In this document: positions 38,029 to 51,089 of the stretch, one piece after another
Layout of the letters: each line of letters begins with the position of its first letter
Numbering within the stretch: position 1 is the first letter of the stretch
Source: Epiperipatus broadwayi
Lineage: Eukaryota; Onychophora; Udeonychophora; Euonychophora; Peripatidae
Reading direction: 5' to 3'
Length of the DNA stretch: 64,000 bases
NCBI GenBank assembly: GCA_028023455.1
Contig: JAQFVV010000020.1
Span: 3,827,092 to 3,891,091 of the forward strand
Made by a program: the position numbers and the translations under genes
Notes under the pieces: generated by a model
Database searches by the model: none
The model's input: only the letters and a program-made list of their open reading frames with translations
What the model was told of the DNA's origin: nothing

Positions 38029-38988
38029 ATGTCTGCTACATGCTTAGTACCTGATGGTAAAATTTTGAGTGTTGCTGCTATTCTGGCAGAAGAATGGAAT
38101 CTGCACCAGTTATGGGACACCATACAAACTACAGAATTGGCCATCAAATGGCTTGCACAAAGACTCCTTCTGAAGAACTATGCCTTATGCCAACAGTATG
38201 GTGTTCAGTGTGCACAGGTGATATATTCTACAGGCTTAGATGGGTGTAGATGGCAATGCAGAATATGTCTTCATTGCATCTCAATCAGAAAGGGGTCTTT
38301 CTTTTTCCAAAGTCATCTGCCTCTGGGAACAATTATAAGCATAACGTATTTTTGGGTGCATAATTTGCCCCAACAACACATTGTGCATAGGACTGGCATC
38401 AGCAAAAAAATTATCATTGACTGGGTGAATTTTTGCCGGGAGGAATGTGCCAAATATTTTGACACAAATCCAACAGTTCCCGGTGGATTTGATGACAATG
38501 GGGAGCCATTAATCATCAAAATTGATGAAACCTATTATTTCCACCGAAAATATCACAGGGGGACTATATGGAGAGTAATTGGGTCTTTGGCGGTATAGAG
38601 AGAGCATCAAGAAAGTGCTTCTTGACTAGTTGCAGACATGATGGCTGATACACTGGAGGGCCTGATACAGTGGTTCATTTTACCAGGTACACACATTATT
38701 TCAGATGGCTGGGCTGCATACAATAACATCAGCAGTCTCAACAATGGTGTGTATATGCATTCGGTTGTCGTCCATCAGGACAACTTCATGCATCCTGAAG
38801 ACCAAGACATACACACCCAGAATATTGAAAACATGTGGATGAGAGCAAAGCGTAAGCTGAAATTCCAATCTGGCACTAGCAGAGCTTTGTTTTCATCATA
38901 CCTGCATGAATTTGCCCTCTGGAGTAGATACAGCAATACCGCTTTTTTCTCCAACTTCCTAGTGTGTATAAGACAAAATTATGTTTAA
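38029..38988 (+). pseudogene. Merlin transposase (ISXO2-like DDE), frameshifted
   Basis: The enzyme cuts and pastes the element. The first ATG is 38029, as an in-frame stop precedes it. The N-terminal part keeps LAQRLLLKN, zinc-binding cysteines (WQCRICLHC) and the family signature KGSFFFQSHLPL. The catalytic triad is visible: Asp 38524 (KIDETYYF, followed by KYHRG), Asp 38704 (IISDGWAAY) and Glu 38827 (in HTQNIENMW). Stops at 38596 and 38623 interrupt the first frame, but the segment between reads correctly in another frame (NWVFGGIERASRKCFL). That implies a one-base loss in the G5 run 38558-38562 and a compensating change near 38625. Everything else is open, so the inactivation looks fairly recent. 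Confidence 0.88.
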
Positions 38989-39068
38989 AAAGGTAAATGT
39001 TTTTTTTTATTATCTTTTACATTTGAATAAATTTTTATGTAATTGTAATATAGTAGCATATACTTTTT

Positions 39069-39328
39069 TATTTTAAATTCTTAAGTTGTAGACAGTTTAA
39101 ATTTTTAACTTTCAAAGAAATTAAAAGTAATTCTTTTAATTAATGTCGTGTAATTAATCCAACATTCAAATTCTTTAAAAAGGTTTTTTTTTTATTATCT
39201 TTTACATTTGATTAAATTTTAATTTATTTGTAATATAATAACATATACATAAGATTCTCAAACAATTTAGTTTAAATTTTAAACAATAGAGGGCAAACAT
39301 AGATAGACCGTTGTAGTAAACCTTTACC
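39069..39328 (-). repeat. right terminal inverted repeat of the Merlin element
   Basis: 260 bp partner of 37689-37941. It carries a 7-base extra stretch next to the AAACAATTTAG segment. Confidence 0.9.
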
Positions 39329-39336
39329 AACTTTTC

Positions 39337-40539
39337 AACCTATCCCCCCTCCCCTTACTCTCTCGATATTTTTCTATATTGGATTGTTCCCACTATATAA
39401 TTAGCAATAGTTTTTTCCAAATATAAGATGAGATAAAAATTAAAAATAAAAATACAAATTGATACAGCAGAAAATAAAACATAATTTACAATTTCCACTT
39501 TATACAAAGTTCTTACGATTGATGTATTTTGTTAAATAGCTGTTGAAAAACTCCAGTTTGATTTTATAGAGCATCATGAAGATATTTCAGTGGGCAGTTT
39601 GTATGTAATTCGGTGTTATTCATCCCATATATTTGCATCCTGTGTAAATATCAACTCCTAGGCAATTTAACTGCAGACAGTCGTATCTTTATATTTTTAT
39701 ATGGCCATAGTCGATAGAAAAAATGCTTCAACCCCAACCCAATTAAGCTCTTTAGCCAACATATTTCATACTTGAACTATATATATATATATAACTTTAC
39801 ATAAATTTATAGTCAGTTTGCATTTAATAAAATATTTTTATAGACAGATCAAAACTTAACTGTTTTAGTTTCTTTTTTTTTTTCAGTTCCTTTTAAACAA
39901 AAATCAGGTTACTTTTTCTTTTTTAAAATTTGAATTGATAATTATTTCCACTTCTCTATCGAGTAAATCAGATTAATGTTCCATCCATTTCTTTTACTTT
40001 TTTTCCAAATGCTGAATTAATTAAGAAAAAAAATGTCTATTTTGTAAAAAAAAAATATAAAAGTAATCCTCCTGCTAAAACTAGACTTGACCAATTTTTA
40101 TTTTTTTGCCAACAAGAAGAAGCAGACAATTTTTTAATTGTTTCCTTTTTATCTTGGCACTATTTCTATTATTTGAAAATCAGCATTACAGCTTGGAAAA
40201 TATGTTTTTACATCGATTCATTAAAAAATAATAAAGCACATTATAAAATAAATTTATAATATTCTTATCTCATTCTATATTTAAAATATTGATTTATCTT
40301 CTACTGTTATAATTATTGTTTTTTATTTAAGTCATTATCAGTTTAATTACACAATACAAACAATTAAATATATATAAAACTATGCACAACTTTTTTTATT
40401 AAGAGTGACATTTTCTTAGTAATAAAATTTTATTACTAATATATATGTGAGTACTTTTTTACGGTCAATTACCCATCATTAATAACTACTTAGTAAGTAA
40501 TGATTCCACTGTTTTGAAAAAAAAATTAAATTAAAGAGA
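39337..40539. other. AT-rich stretch, no gene seen
   Basis: (AT)n at about 39779-39793. No coding region supported. Confidence 0.4.
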
Positions 40540-41830
40540 TAGAATTAGTTGCTTTGGTTGTCATTGGCTATAGCACCGGAAAATAATAATACTGAAGTTG
40601 CCCTACGGATAGATTAAAATTGAGAGTTTTGTGACAAATACTGGTACCCTGGGACTGAGCATCCTGCTGCAAAAAGTGTCAGAGTGGCTAAAATAATTGC
40701 CTGAAATTCGACATCAGGTCTTACTGGTGTGCACCCTGAAGGAAGGTACCCAAGGTTCTATCTTAGGGAGAAGATACAGCAAAATGTTAAACTTTGAAGA
40801 ACATATCTAATCCATCAAGCAAAAGAAAAGTGGAACATATTTTGAATTATATATACACCAGAACGATAGCTTGCCAGTCTCCCTACTAGAAATGAATTCA
40901 TAAACTTATATAATAAATCTTGTTCACTTGTTTCATCTCTATATGTATGAGTATTATAAACAAAAAAAAAGAGGGGAGTAAAAGTATATTTGATGAGCTG
41001 CTTAAAAATAACTAAATAACTAATATACTTTCATAATCCCAAAGACAAGTGCATATAAAATTATAGATGAGTTTTAAAAGAAAGCCACTATGTATATTCA
41101 TTTTAAGTAATAACTAATAATGATGAATGCAGATTGATTCATTATTATTGCAAATATAGGATTTTTGAAACAGTGTGCTTGATTAATGATATTTAGATAA
41201 TAATTACGTGAAGATAATATAAATTATATCTTTTTTAAAATTTATTGAAAGTAAAATGCTTGCTACTTTAAAGCATGGGCATATGAAATACATAAGAATA
41301 AAGATAAATAATAAAGAAAGATTAAATTCATTTCTTAATGAAAGGAAATTATAAAAGCAAGCAAGTCATTTACAAATTTAAATAATATTAATTTAAAGAG
41401 TTTGAGAAATTCTTTTAACATTAGAAAAGATTTATATTTAATTATATTTAATTAACTGCATTTTAAGTACATTTATTTAGTTAGCTAACTTGGTTTATAG
41501 TTTTAAAGACTAAATAATAATTATACCGAATTAACACAGAGCTCTGCAGATGTTAGATTTTATATTATTGGTTTATTTTCTGGACCAATAGGTGCTGGAT
41601 CTTCAGGTTTTAGGTGGTTTATTCTCAGATTGGCCATAGCATCTTCTTCTTCAATACAACAGTAGGCTCCTGCTGGATGGTTTACATTGCTAGCTTCGGT
41701 TGTTGGTGAATCTTTTTGCAATATGCATACTGTTCTTCTGTGGATTGGTCACCCTTTATCCAGAGATGCTCTTCTAAATAACTGACTACATCACCAAACT
41801 TAATAATAAAGAGAAAGATCTAAGAACAAC
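40540..41830 (+). repeat. dispersed repeat, copy 2 (pair of 17220-18560)
   Basis: See copy 1. Shared landmarks here are GGCTATAGCACCGGAAAAT, CTGGGACTGAGCATCCTGC, AGATACAGCAAAATG, ATATAGGATTTTTGAAACAGTG and a CTTCTTCTTCAATACAACAG-containing GC-richer block near 41640. Confidence 0.6.
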
Positions 41831-43640
41831 AATCAAGAATAAAAAAGAGCAACAACCCTTCAAAATGAAAAATTGTCCTTTTTATACTGGCTACTTTCTT
41901 ATCACGAAATTTTCATATTGATCGCCATTGCACATAACACAGGAGTCCTGAGGTTTTACTTTTTTAGTCCATGCCTGGTTTGATCAATCTTTTTCAGGGT
42001 GGGAAAATACAATTAACTTTATTATCTATCCATAGTCATGCCCTTAGGTGACTTAATTCATTAGTACAAGAAATTGTTTAATATTTAATTAAAACTGAAC
42101 ATTCAAATTTATCTTTTGTTGAGTTTCCACTTGTAGGCTATTTTTAGCCTACGTTAGATCTGATTACAAGATAAAATTTAAAAAATCCAATTTATTTCAA
42201 TTCATTATTTTTAATTAATATAATTAAAAGCCTTTTGCTTTTTTTTTTTTTTACAAAACTAAATATATATATATATAAGGTGAATCATATATCCACATAC
42301 GTCATGAACTTAATAAATTGATATTTCTATTTAAAATTACAGCATAAGTCATTTCTTTATAAAATGTAAAATTTAAATCATACTCGCTATAACACTTACT
42401 AACCTATGTATGTACAGCATTTATTCATATGTGCATATATAATGCTGCACAACCAGCCATGCTAGTTACATTTATAGATTTATTTATTTTTAAAAAATGG
42501 TTTTAATATGGTTTGAATCCAGCACAGATGGGTTTGGTTGTTAAACTGAAAGGTGCAATAAGAAGGGATTGAACCTGACCATTGCAATATATAAACATCC
42601 AAAATTTGTTATGGTTCTGCTGTCTATGGATCTAAATGTAAAATAATATATTTTCTAAGCTTCTAGTCTAGTAGACTACTTATGACCATATTATTGAAAT
42701 TGATGCAATAGAGAAGGCTTCTCTAATTAAGATCTTTAACTTTTCATTAGTCAGAAAGAAAAGTGAAAATTATAATATGCAACGTGTTTCGTTAAAAAGA
42801 TGACTTCTCCTCCTCCAACCCTCCTATAGAACCATTTCTCAATGAACACATCTATTATGTAGTAATGTAATTTAGCTATTCACACAAATATTTTAAGTGC
42901 TATAAAAATGATGGTAACTATTTGTATCACCACTGCCTGGCCCCATCTGAAGCAATCACTCTGTAGTCAGAGTGAGCTTCATGTTTTTCTACCTAAAATA
43001 AACTAACATGTACAAGGGTTCAAACCCAGCAACATTTAAATACTAACAGTGCCATCATATATATGTAATTGTATATATTACAAACTATTATAATGAATAT
43101 TTTATAATTTTTGATTCTGTTATTTTGATATTTTCACACTTTTGAATATTTTAAGCTTGTGGTTTTTTTTATTTAAAAGATATTTTTTTTTATCACATAA
43201 AGTTTTTCATTTGTAAAATTTATTTGCATTTAATTTCACATTCGTAAAAATATAAAAGAAAGAAGATATAACCAAGATGGCAAGTTCAAATCAGCCCATT
43301 GTGAAGTTTTCTTCACTAATTAAATATTTTAAATGCTGGATTTTAATTAATCAAAATATTGTCTCATTATAATTTTATTTTTATAATTTAAAGACTTTAA
43401 TTAAAAGTTTTGCTAATGAAAGACATTTGAACCTTATCTGCTTATATCTTACTTTTAATTAAAATGGACTAATTTGCTCAGAAATTTAATTATTGTCTCA
43501 TCTTCCTCTGGGCAAATGAGCCAAAACATCCCTGCAATATCTTGGGTGGTAAAAATAGAATAGATTAGAGAAAAGAGTCAGTTTTTAGTTGGAGTCAGAC
43601 AGTCTAAGTCTGAGTTTTACACTTTGCTTTTACTTTTTTG
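41831..43640. other. AT-rich stretch with repeat fragments, no gene seen
   Basis: Contains a T-run at about 42237-42252, an (AT)n tract near 42265 and GC-richer scraps at 42510-42620 and 42930-43060 that read like repeat debris. No coding region supported. Confidence 0.35.
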
Positions 43641-43885
43641 TGCTTAGTTTTAAAATGACAGTTGAGTAGGGCCCGAATCGTCTTTCCCTATGCCTCTCAA
43701 GGCTGCCTCTAGTATGATGCCACAAAACTCCTGCCATGGAAGAATTCTGCCACCAATGAAGGATCCATAATGACCAAGACTGTTGACCACCAGGATGACC
43801 TCTGCAACTGAAGTTCAGAGAATGAACCATTTAACCATTCACCCCAAGTATACCACTAGCATTGTAAAGTTGGCAGTGCTTACCT
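43641..43885 (-). other. GC-richer island, unidentified
   Basis: A sharp-edged block of near-balanced composition in AT-rich DNA, with a 66-codon - strand frame (43830-43630) containing RGHPGGQQSW and WWQNSSMAGVLWHH. The overlapping frame reads GGRILPWQEFCGI. A faint serine-protease flavour (PW and FCG spacing) can be seen in that frame, but neither a catalytic triad nor splice sites can be found. It may be a repeat fragment or an isolated exon relic. Confidence 0.3.
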
Positions 43886-46800
43886 CTGAATACTAACTGT
43901 TTTTTTCTATATTTATATTTAATCTTTACTTGTAAGACCTCTCTATATACGTAATATATTTTCTTATAACATTAACTCCGATTTCACTTTATTCTAGCTT
44001 TATAAGTCTGTGTATTCTGTTTAATAATATCTTTTTAAAGTTTTCTTTTAATAATCAGTCCATCTCAACCTCGCAAGTTTGATATATAATTGTGTTTTTT
44101 TAAAAAAAGAAACAAAAGTAAAGTAAATTGTAATAATAAGAATTTATTTATCATTGGCTCTCTGTAAAGATTTAATATTTATTATGTTAAAATAGACTCG
44201 CGGGGTTGATCGTTCTAAAACCCTCTTGTTTAAATTTTTTATTTTGTTCATGAAAGATCGCAATAAAGAATGAAGTGTTAATTACTGTCATCGCTAAATG
44301 GGCCAAACAATTAGAAGTTTTAATTTTGTTTGAAGCATATATGGGAAAGCATAACTGACTAATCAAATAAATAATTAATTAAACGTCTCATTTGATATTT
44401 ATAACCTGATTCATTATTATACATAGCATTATGCAGGGGAATTAAACCATTAGAGTTATTATATTAAACACTGTTTTTATTCTCATATGCATATTGTACT
44501 GCTGGCATAGCTTAACAATTCTTGGTCATTCGGGAATCTTCGAGAATCCGAAGTTTTCCCTCTCTTTTGAAATTGTTCATAATCAGAGATTATACTCCTT
44601 GTGGAATGTGAGGCTAAGGTTTTCAAAGCTCTATGAAAGAGATCGCACACCAGCTCCCATATCACCGAACCTACCTCAACCTTCGTACCATTTCACCATA
44701 CATGCGAATGTAATCTTCTTCATGAAAATACATTCAATGACGAAACGATTTGACCAGATGGGGCTTTCCTACATATATGTTTAACCTTTCTATGTTAGTA
44801 GTTACAATATCCATTCATTAAATTGTTTTGCTTATTTTATCCCATTAAGAAATAAGGGTATGGGAAGTGTGAATCATGTTAGAAGAAGTATTGTATAGAT
44901 TCCTGTAGTGCGCTTAGTTTAAAGCTGCCTACCCTTTTAAAATTAATGAACCATTCTTGTATACGTGTATATTTTTCATTCTCTAATAATAGTCAAAAGA
45001 AAATCTACTGTAAAATACAAAAATAAAATAAAGGTTTTTTATTTTTGCTGTAAATAAATGTGGCTTATAACTTTGACCATATGGCTCCTACTAATTTAAA
45101 TCATTCATCAATCTTTCATTTCTTGTGTAAAGAGAGTTTATTTTGGCAAGGTGAATTCGCGCACATGATCTAAAGCAACATATTGTATAACATCTGTTAA
45201 CAACAATTAAGAATTATTCAGTGTTAATGTAATAAATGTAAACATATCTAAAGTGAAATCGCTATATATAGAGAAATCGCTATATATAGATATAAATTGT
45301 ACTCATACTAGTTTGATATTAAAACACATTAAAAATCCAATCTAGTGTTTGAATCTTTATTTTGGTTAGTTTTTAAATATAAAAAGATTTTATATAATTA
45401 TGTATTGTTATAATTCATATATCTTATTCGGGGATTCATCCTCAACAACCCTAGTTCGAGTCTCATGTCTCTGTACCATTGTGTAATGTCCAGTACAGTG
45501 AATTTTTTTTCCGGATTATGGCACCCAATGTCCTTCAGAATTTGAGAATACTCTTGGTATGTTAAGGTATTCTATAGTTTTGAGTACTGCTGAATGTTTA
45601 TAAAACACCTGTTGTTTTTTTAAGATGAAAATTCAATTCCGTATGGGGATTAATTTTTTTATATTACTTAATATCAGGATGAATTCTATTATGAAAGAAT
45701 TACTATGAAGACCAGTTTTTATTAGTTTGAATTCAAAATTCTATGTAAAAGAATTGTTTAATTGCACACACATATATATATATTGTACCGAAGTACATTG
45801 TTATTGAATTGTAGTGTTATTTGAAAATAGTAATATCTCATAAATTTCGTCTTTTTAAAAAAATAAAGTGGGAATAAAAGTTAAAAGTTGAAAGAAAAAT
45901 TTAAAAAAACTAAAGAATAGGGGGGGGGGGTATTAAAGAAAATAAATAATAAATGCTTTAAAAGAGGGTGGGATTTTTTTTATTTTAAAGAAGAAAAAAA
46001 ATCGATTTTATAAATAAAATGATTTAATATTATTTAGATTAGTTTGTAATAAAAAAATAATAATAAAGAGAATTTTGTTTTGTTTTATAGTAAAACAATT
46101 AAATGTGTGTGTGTATGTGTAAAAGTTTTGAAGAAAAAATAGAAGCAGAGCAAAGTAAAGGACAGTAATTTCATGAGACAATAAACGCTGGAGATAACAA
46201 AATTTTTCCATTGTTAAGATATTTTAAAAACTTTCAACATTCCATTTATTTCGAATATCTTAAAAACATTTAAAAATATTTCTTGAAGTTACAGATATAA
46301 CAATTATATAAATTGTTATGTCTACCGAAATGATGCAGTGTTAAATTACCGTATTGTACAATCGGCTGAAACCTCACTGCGGATAACATCAGCAGGTAGT
46401 TCAGTAGGTAAATCATGGTCAAGTAAAGCAATAAAATAGCGGAGTGTCGATGCTGAAAAATCCACAAAAGTTGTACAATATCACGGAGTCAAGGAAGGTT
46501 TGCTTGAAGTTAGTGCTAACTGGTAACAAATAAGTTTTAGAGCAACTACATTGTGCTGTGTATGTCATTTTACAAATCCTAGGTAACTTTTGATTTTAGT
46601 ATTCTCTCATTCTTGATTTCCTTTCAAAATAAAAATATAAACTGTGATAAATAAAACTTTAAACTTTACAAAATAATATTTAGGAAGTATAAACGATATT
46701 GGCTTCTGTATTTAATTATATTTAAAGACATTGTGTGAATGTATGGGTGTATCTTAATCTAATATGTCAAGTATATTTTATTTAATATAATTTATTAAAA

Positions 46801-47498
46801 TATTTGTTTAAAATTAAAAGAGTAATATAATGTATTTAATTATTTATTTAAAATGAAAAGAGTAATATAATATATTAAAATATTTATTTAAAATGAAAAG
46901 AGTATGTGTGTTTAACTTATAAAGCAAAATGATTGTTTTTTTTCCTTAAGAAAAGGAAATACTTAAAATGTCATTTAAATATTTACGTTTATATTTTGAA
47001 TATACACATTTATGTTGAACAATATTTTAATAAGGTGGGAATGGAGAGATTTAATTATTAACAAGAAATAATTAGGTTAAAATTAGAAGAATAGAGAAAC
47101 TATATTTTTTTTAAAAGTAAGGATTTGTTGTTAAAGACGTTAATGTTTTCTCGTTCAGTAAATTATCATTATTAGAGAAGATGGAGTTTTATTTTTCTTA
47201 AAAGGTAGTTACAATCCAATGAGCTAGTTGGAGGCTTCAGGTACTGGATTTAGTGCTAATTAGATAAACCTGTTGATTACAAATGTAATTAACTGGCGCC
47301 TAAAGGGTTTACCTTAAAAATAAATAAAGTGTTTATTTGTTTGGTATTTGTCCAGTAGCTGAGTGTTTATGTTATTGGTAGTTTGCTGTCAATGATATTT
47401 TGCATTTTACCTGAGGACCAAACACCTTTAAAGATTGGATAGTAAGGAAGGTAGAGTATTAGTTTTTTTTCTATTCATCATTGTTAGTTATTATAGAT
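43886..47498. other. AT-rich stretch with minor repeats, no gene supported
   Basis: A GC-richer segment at 44483-44784 is open on both strands (60 and 96 codons) but matches no family I recognise. A SINE-like B-box (AGTTCGAGTCTC) lies at about 45453-45464. (AT)n followed by TGTACCGAAG starts at about 45784. A short duplicated AAATCGCTATATATAGA lies near 45258-45290. A G9 run lies near 45921. Confidence 0.4.
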
Positions 47499-47621
47499 AA
47501 AGAAGGTGGGTGGTCCAATATATATATATTGTACCCTCACCAAACGAAAACTAAAACTAAAGAAGGTGGGTGGTCCAATATATATATATTGTACCCTCAC
47601 CAAACGAAAACTAAAACTAAA
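47499..47621 (+). repeat. perfect 60-bp tandem duplication containing a TA palindrome
   Basis: Two identical 60-bp units follow each other, each reading AAAGAAGGTGGGTGGTCC, (AT)n, TGTACCCTCACC, AAACGAAAACTAAAACT. Within a unit GGTGGG...CCTCACC flanks the (AT)n, giving a partial palindrome. The exact identity points to a recent event. Confidence 0.9.
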
Positions 47622-48150
47622 GAATCCAGCTAACTAAGATATAACTATATTATACTACAGCCAAGTTATATAACCAATAAATATTAAAATTAAATGCTAT
47701 TCTGACTAATTCAAGATACACTACTAACATATAATACTTAATAAAATTAATATTTTATAAAAATTAATTATAAGAAACTTATAATATTAAAATATAATAA
47801 CACTTATATTCACAATAAATAATTAGAGTTCCAACTAGAATATTTAATTCATTTATTTTACTAATAAATTTAATTTATGACTAGCTCATTATTATAAATA
47901 AAATATGGTTCGATTAAAAAATAACAAATACAATTATAAAATTCTTCACATGAGACATTCGGCGAGGTACAGTGGCTTACATATTGAGGATACATCCCTC
48001 AGGATACACTCCCAATGGCATAAAAATATTACCCTACTAAATTCACATAACAAAATTATCATGTTATACTCTCATGTCTTTAAATACACATATAATAATC
48101 CTAAATATACGATTTACAAATTTATTACAGAAATAACAATAAATGATTTA

Positions 48151-48345
48151 AATAATATTTACTAAGGCTGTAACCTCAAGAATATATGTCTGAAAAATAC
48201 TAAGGTAGTGACCTCTACAGGTCATAACCACAAGCTTACTCTATAGAAGAAAAGAGTAAGCTTGTGGTTATGACCTGTAGAGGTCTCTACTTTAGCATTT
48301 TTCAGACTATATTCTCTAGGTTACAGCCTTAGTAAATATTATTAA
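48151..48345. mobile_element. MITE-like inverted-repeat element
   Basis: The arms 48151-48242 and 48254-48345 pair with few mismatches around an 11-bp loop (TATTTACTAAGGCTGTAACCT outermost, CCTCTACAGGTC and AACCACAAGCTTACTCT inner). A single-arm relative sits at 23803-23932. There is no coding capacity. The outer AATAATATTTA may include the target site, but no clean duplication can be separated from the arms. Confidence 0.8.
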
Positions 48346-49769
48346 TATAATAATGTGCATTTAAAATAAATTTATAATAAATGATTTACTATATTTTTAA
48401 TAAAAAATACTAATTGAAAATTTAACATCAAATGATAATTCTTACTCATCATCTTTTAATATAAATTCTACAATTTTTTTAAAAATAATCTCAGGTTCAT
48501 TTCTAAAGTAATAATGAAATAAATCAATTAATTAAGACTTTGTAGTTAAATATGATAAGGGATTTTACATGATATCTAACTACCCTTATAACAATTACAA
48601 CAATAAGCAACTAAGATAACTTAATGACTCTTAATATTAAATTCATTTAATGTTTAATATTTAACAATAAAACAAATAAAATAATAAGATTCTGAGAAAA
48701 TATTTATAATCTTCATTTATTTTAAGGATTCTTAAAATATAATATATTTGAATATAGTGGCAATATTTAGTATTTCAAATTAATGTTGGATCATTTTAAA
48801 GTAATCACCAATGATCACATCTTCTACAATAATAATACTAATAATCATATATTTTATTATTCAATCAAGTATAATAGAAATAATATTTTAAAGTAATATT
48901 TATGAATCATGTGCAAAATAAATAATGTTTGAAACTATTAATTTCTATGGACCATGCATGTGAAATGAAGAATCAAATGAATAACACACAGACAAATCAA
49001 AAACTCAACTAGGATATTCATTTTAAAACAATTAACAATTTTATTATGAGTAAACAACATTATAATTATTACAATAAGGTTATAAATAAAAAATATTTAT
49101 GAACAGTAATATAAAAATTGATATCTAAAATTAAAATATTTATGCAACCAAATTTTTACAAGTAAATAAAAAATAGGATAGCCTTCATTCTGGCCACTTG
49201 AAATAAAATAAACCTTACAACAATAGTGACAGTATATTATTCTAATTTAATAAAACAATTAATATTCTATTGTTTTTGTAGTGGGAAATAATTAAAATAA
49301 ATCCTCTAATTTCTAATAAAAAACTTAATGATACACTTATACTATCATAAAAATATATTTATTATTTTGTAGTTCTTGAATATAAATTTAGATCTAAAAT
49401 ACACCTATCTAAACTCAATAAATAAGATATTTTCAAAATTTTAAAACATTTCCTTTGCAGTTCAGCAAAGCATCATCTTGATAATTTAATACATTATGAT
49501 ACTTTAATATCAAAAGTTTAAATAAAGAAAATATGAATACCTTCCTATAAAATATCTACTTATGCAAAACATATTTAAAATATAATTTTAATGGTTTTCT
49601 CTATTTAAATAAGTTTCTTTTTTTATATAGCAAATTTTAAAGAAAAATAATCTATTAATAAATTTTATTGCTTGATACTTTGTATTTCCTTTATTTTTTT
49701 ATATTTTACATTCATCATAGGATTCAAATCATTTGTCACTATTCTCACTTTCATTCCAATTCAAATATG
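48346..49769. other. AT-rich stretch, no gene seen
   Basis: Very low complexity A/T sequence. Nothing supported. Confidence 0.4.
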
Positions 49770-49774
49770 TATTT

Positions 49775-50671
49775 ATTTTGAGCTAAATGATCTCTAATAT
49801 TTGTGGGAATATTAATCATTTCTCTCCTATCTTTTATATTATGCAAAGCATCAAATATTTCAATATCATTTGTGATAGAAATTTTATGTCTCATTTTGCC
49901 TTCACATAAACTATCAATTTCTAACAGTTTGTCTTATAAAAACTATCCTCTATGATGGGATTCTTGTGATGATAGATAGTGATTATAGTGTAGGGTATGG
50001 AATAATAAAAATACTAACTCAAATGAGTAAGAAAATATCATAGATACAGTGCAAAAAAAATTCTAGATTGTATTTATCAGGCTCGTAAAATTTATGTTAT
50101 GGCTTTATTCTAGTTCTTATTGACTATAAGCAAATGAAACTGTACATGGCAAAATAATATACATATCTTTGTTACCTGTATATTTAATGAATTCAAAGTG
50201 TGACAATACAGTTAACACATAACCTTTCAACATATCCCTAAACAGTAAGGATTTCATATAATAATTACTCTCCCAATCACCATCTGGTATCTTCCACACT
50301 GAATAACTATTAACATTATAAAAATATGCAAGATTCATTCTAAAATAATTTCCAAACAACATTACTAAAAAACAATAAAGATCTAAATTCATTTCAAAAT
50401 GGTTTTTAAAAGTTTTCAAGCATAAATGATCTAGATAAAACATCAATTTTATGCATTTATTTATTTGTTGTTACATTATATAATTTAGAGATAAGTATTG
50501 CTCTATTTCTCTGTATCTTAACAGATAACATTTATAAAGGTAATACATTAATAACTTAACAATGTTATAAAATGTATGCATATTCAAGCATTTATGATAA
50601 ACAAATATTTTTTTAAAAATATCCTTGCATATTTCAAAACTTTCACTTGCATCATTTTTTTTATAAAACAT
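49775..50671 (-). pseudogene. unidentified decayed reading frame
   Basis: Three open segments lie in one - strand frame: 50671-50471, 50446-50117 and about 49930-49775. The first two are separated by a single TAA and 8 codons. The third (EGKMRHKISITNDIEIFDAL, then KDRREMINIPTNIRDHLAQN) follows after several stops. Content is rich in Phe, Tyr, Lys and Asn, without simple repeats, and includes WKIPDGDWESNYYMKSLL. About 300 codons in one frame in DNA this AT-rich is unusual. I recognise no family. Candidates are a large DNA transposon, an endogenized viral gene or a retrocopy. Related-looking relics continue upstream to about 52240. Confidence 0.4.
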
Positions 50672-51089
50672 ATATGATGAGAATTATGTCAACAGTTAAT
50701 CCAACTGTTCATTATGTAATTCAAGAAAAATGATAATTATAAGATGAAGTACTAGTTTTAAAAATATAACATTTTAAAAAATTATCAAGCAAATGCAATA
50801 TAAATAATAAATGAAATTATCTGTGATCTCAACAATTATTGAAATCACATAATAGTGATCTGCTTCTTTGACCATACATTCAAACAAATTATTATTATTA
50901 ATTACCTGTCAGAAAATTAATTTCTGAAAATCCATTTTTGTTCATTTAACATAGTAATAAAAAACTAATCTATTTTAAGATTAATTTTTAAAAAATACAT
51001 TATAGTAATAGATTAGTTTTTAATAAAACAATAATATTCTAAGTATAGAAATGTTAGGCTTAAAAAAATAATGAAAAAATTTTTAAAGT

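Larger units (their letters stand above)
37681..39336 (+). mobile_element. Merlin (ISXO2/IS1016-like) DNA transposon, complete with inverted repeats
   Basis: The body 37689-39328 (1640 bp) starts GGTAAAGGTTTACTA and ends with the complement. The inverted repeats are long, 37689-37941 and 39069-39328, and align nearly base for base, including GTCTATCTATGTTTGCCCTC and TTGAATGTTGGATTAATTAC. Flanking 8-bp repeats are AACTTTTA (37681-37688) and AACTTTTC (39329-39336), one mismatch, as expected for Merlin (8-9 bp). The transposase gene lies between the repeats. Confidence 0.9.

Noticed and set aside
38313-38519. - strand frame of 68 codons
   Set aside because: Shadow of the Merlin transposase gene.
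44483-44784. Frames of 96 (+) and 60 (-) codons in a GC-richer block
   Set aside because: Open on both strands with no family resemblance. Noted only as possible repeat debris.
45424-45560. SINE or tRNA gene from an AGTTCGAGTCTC B-box match
   Set aside because: No A box at the right distance, no acceptor stem and no A tail. Too weak to call.
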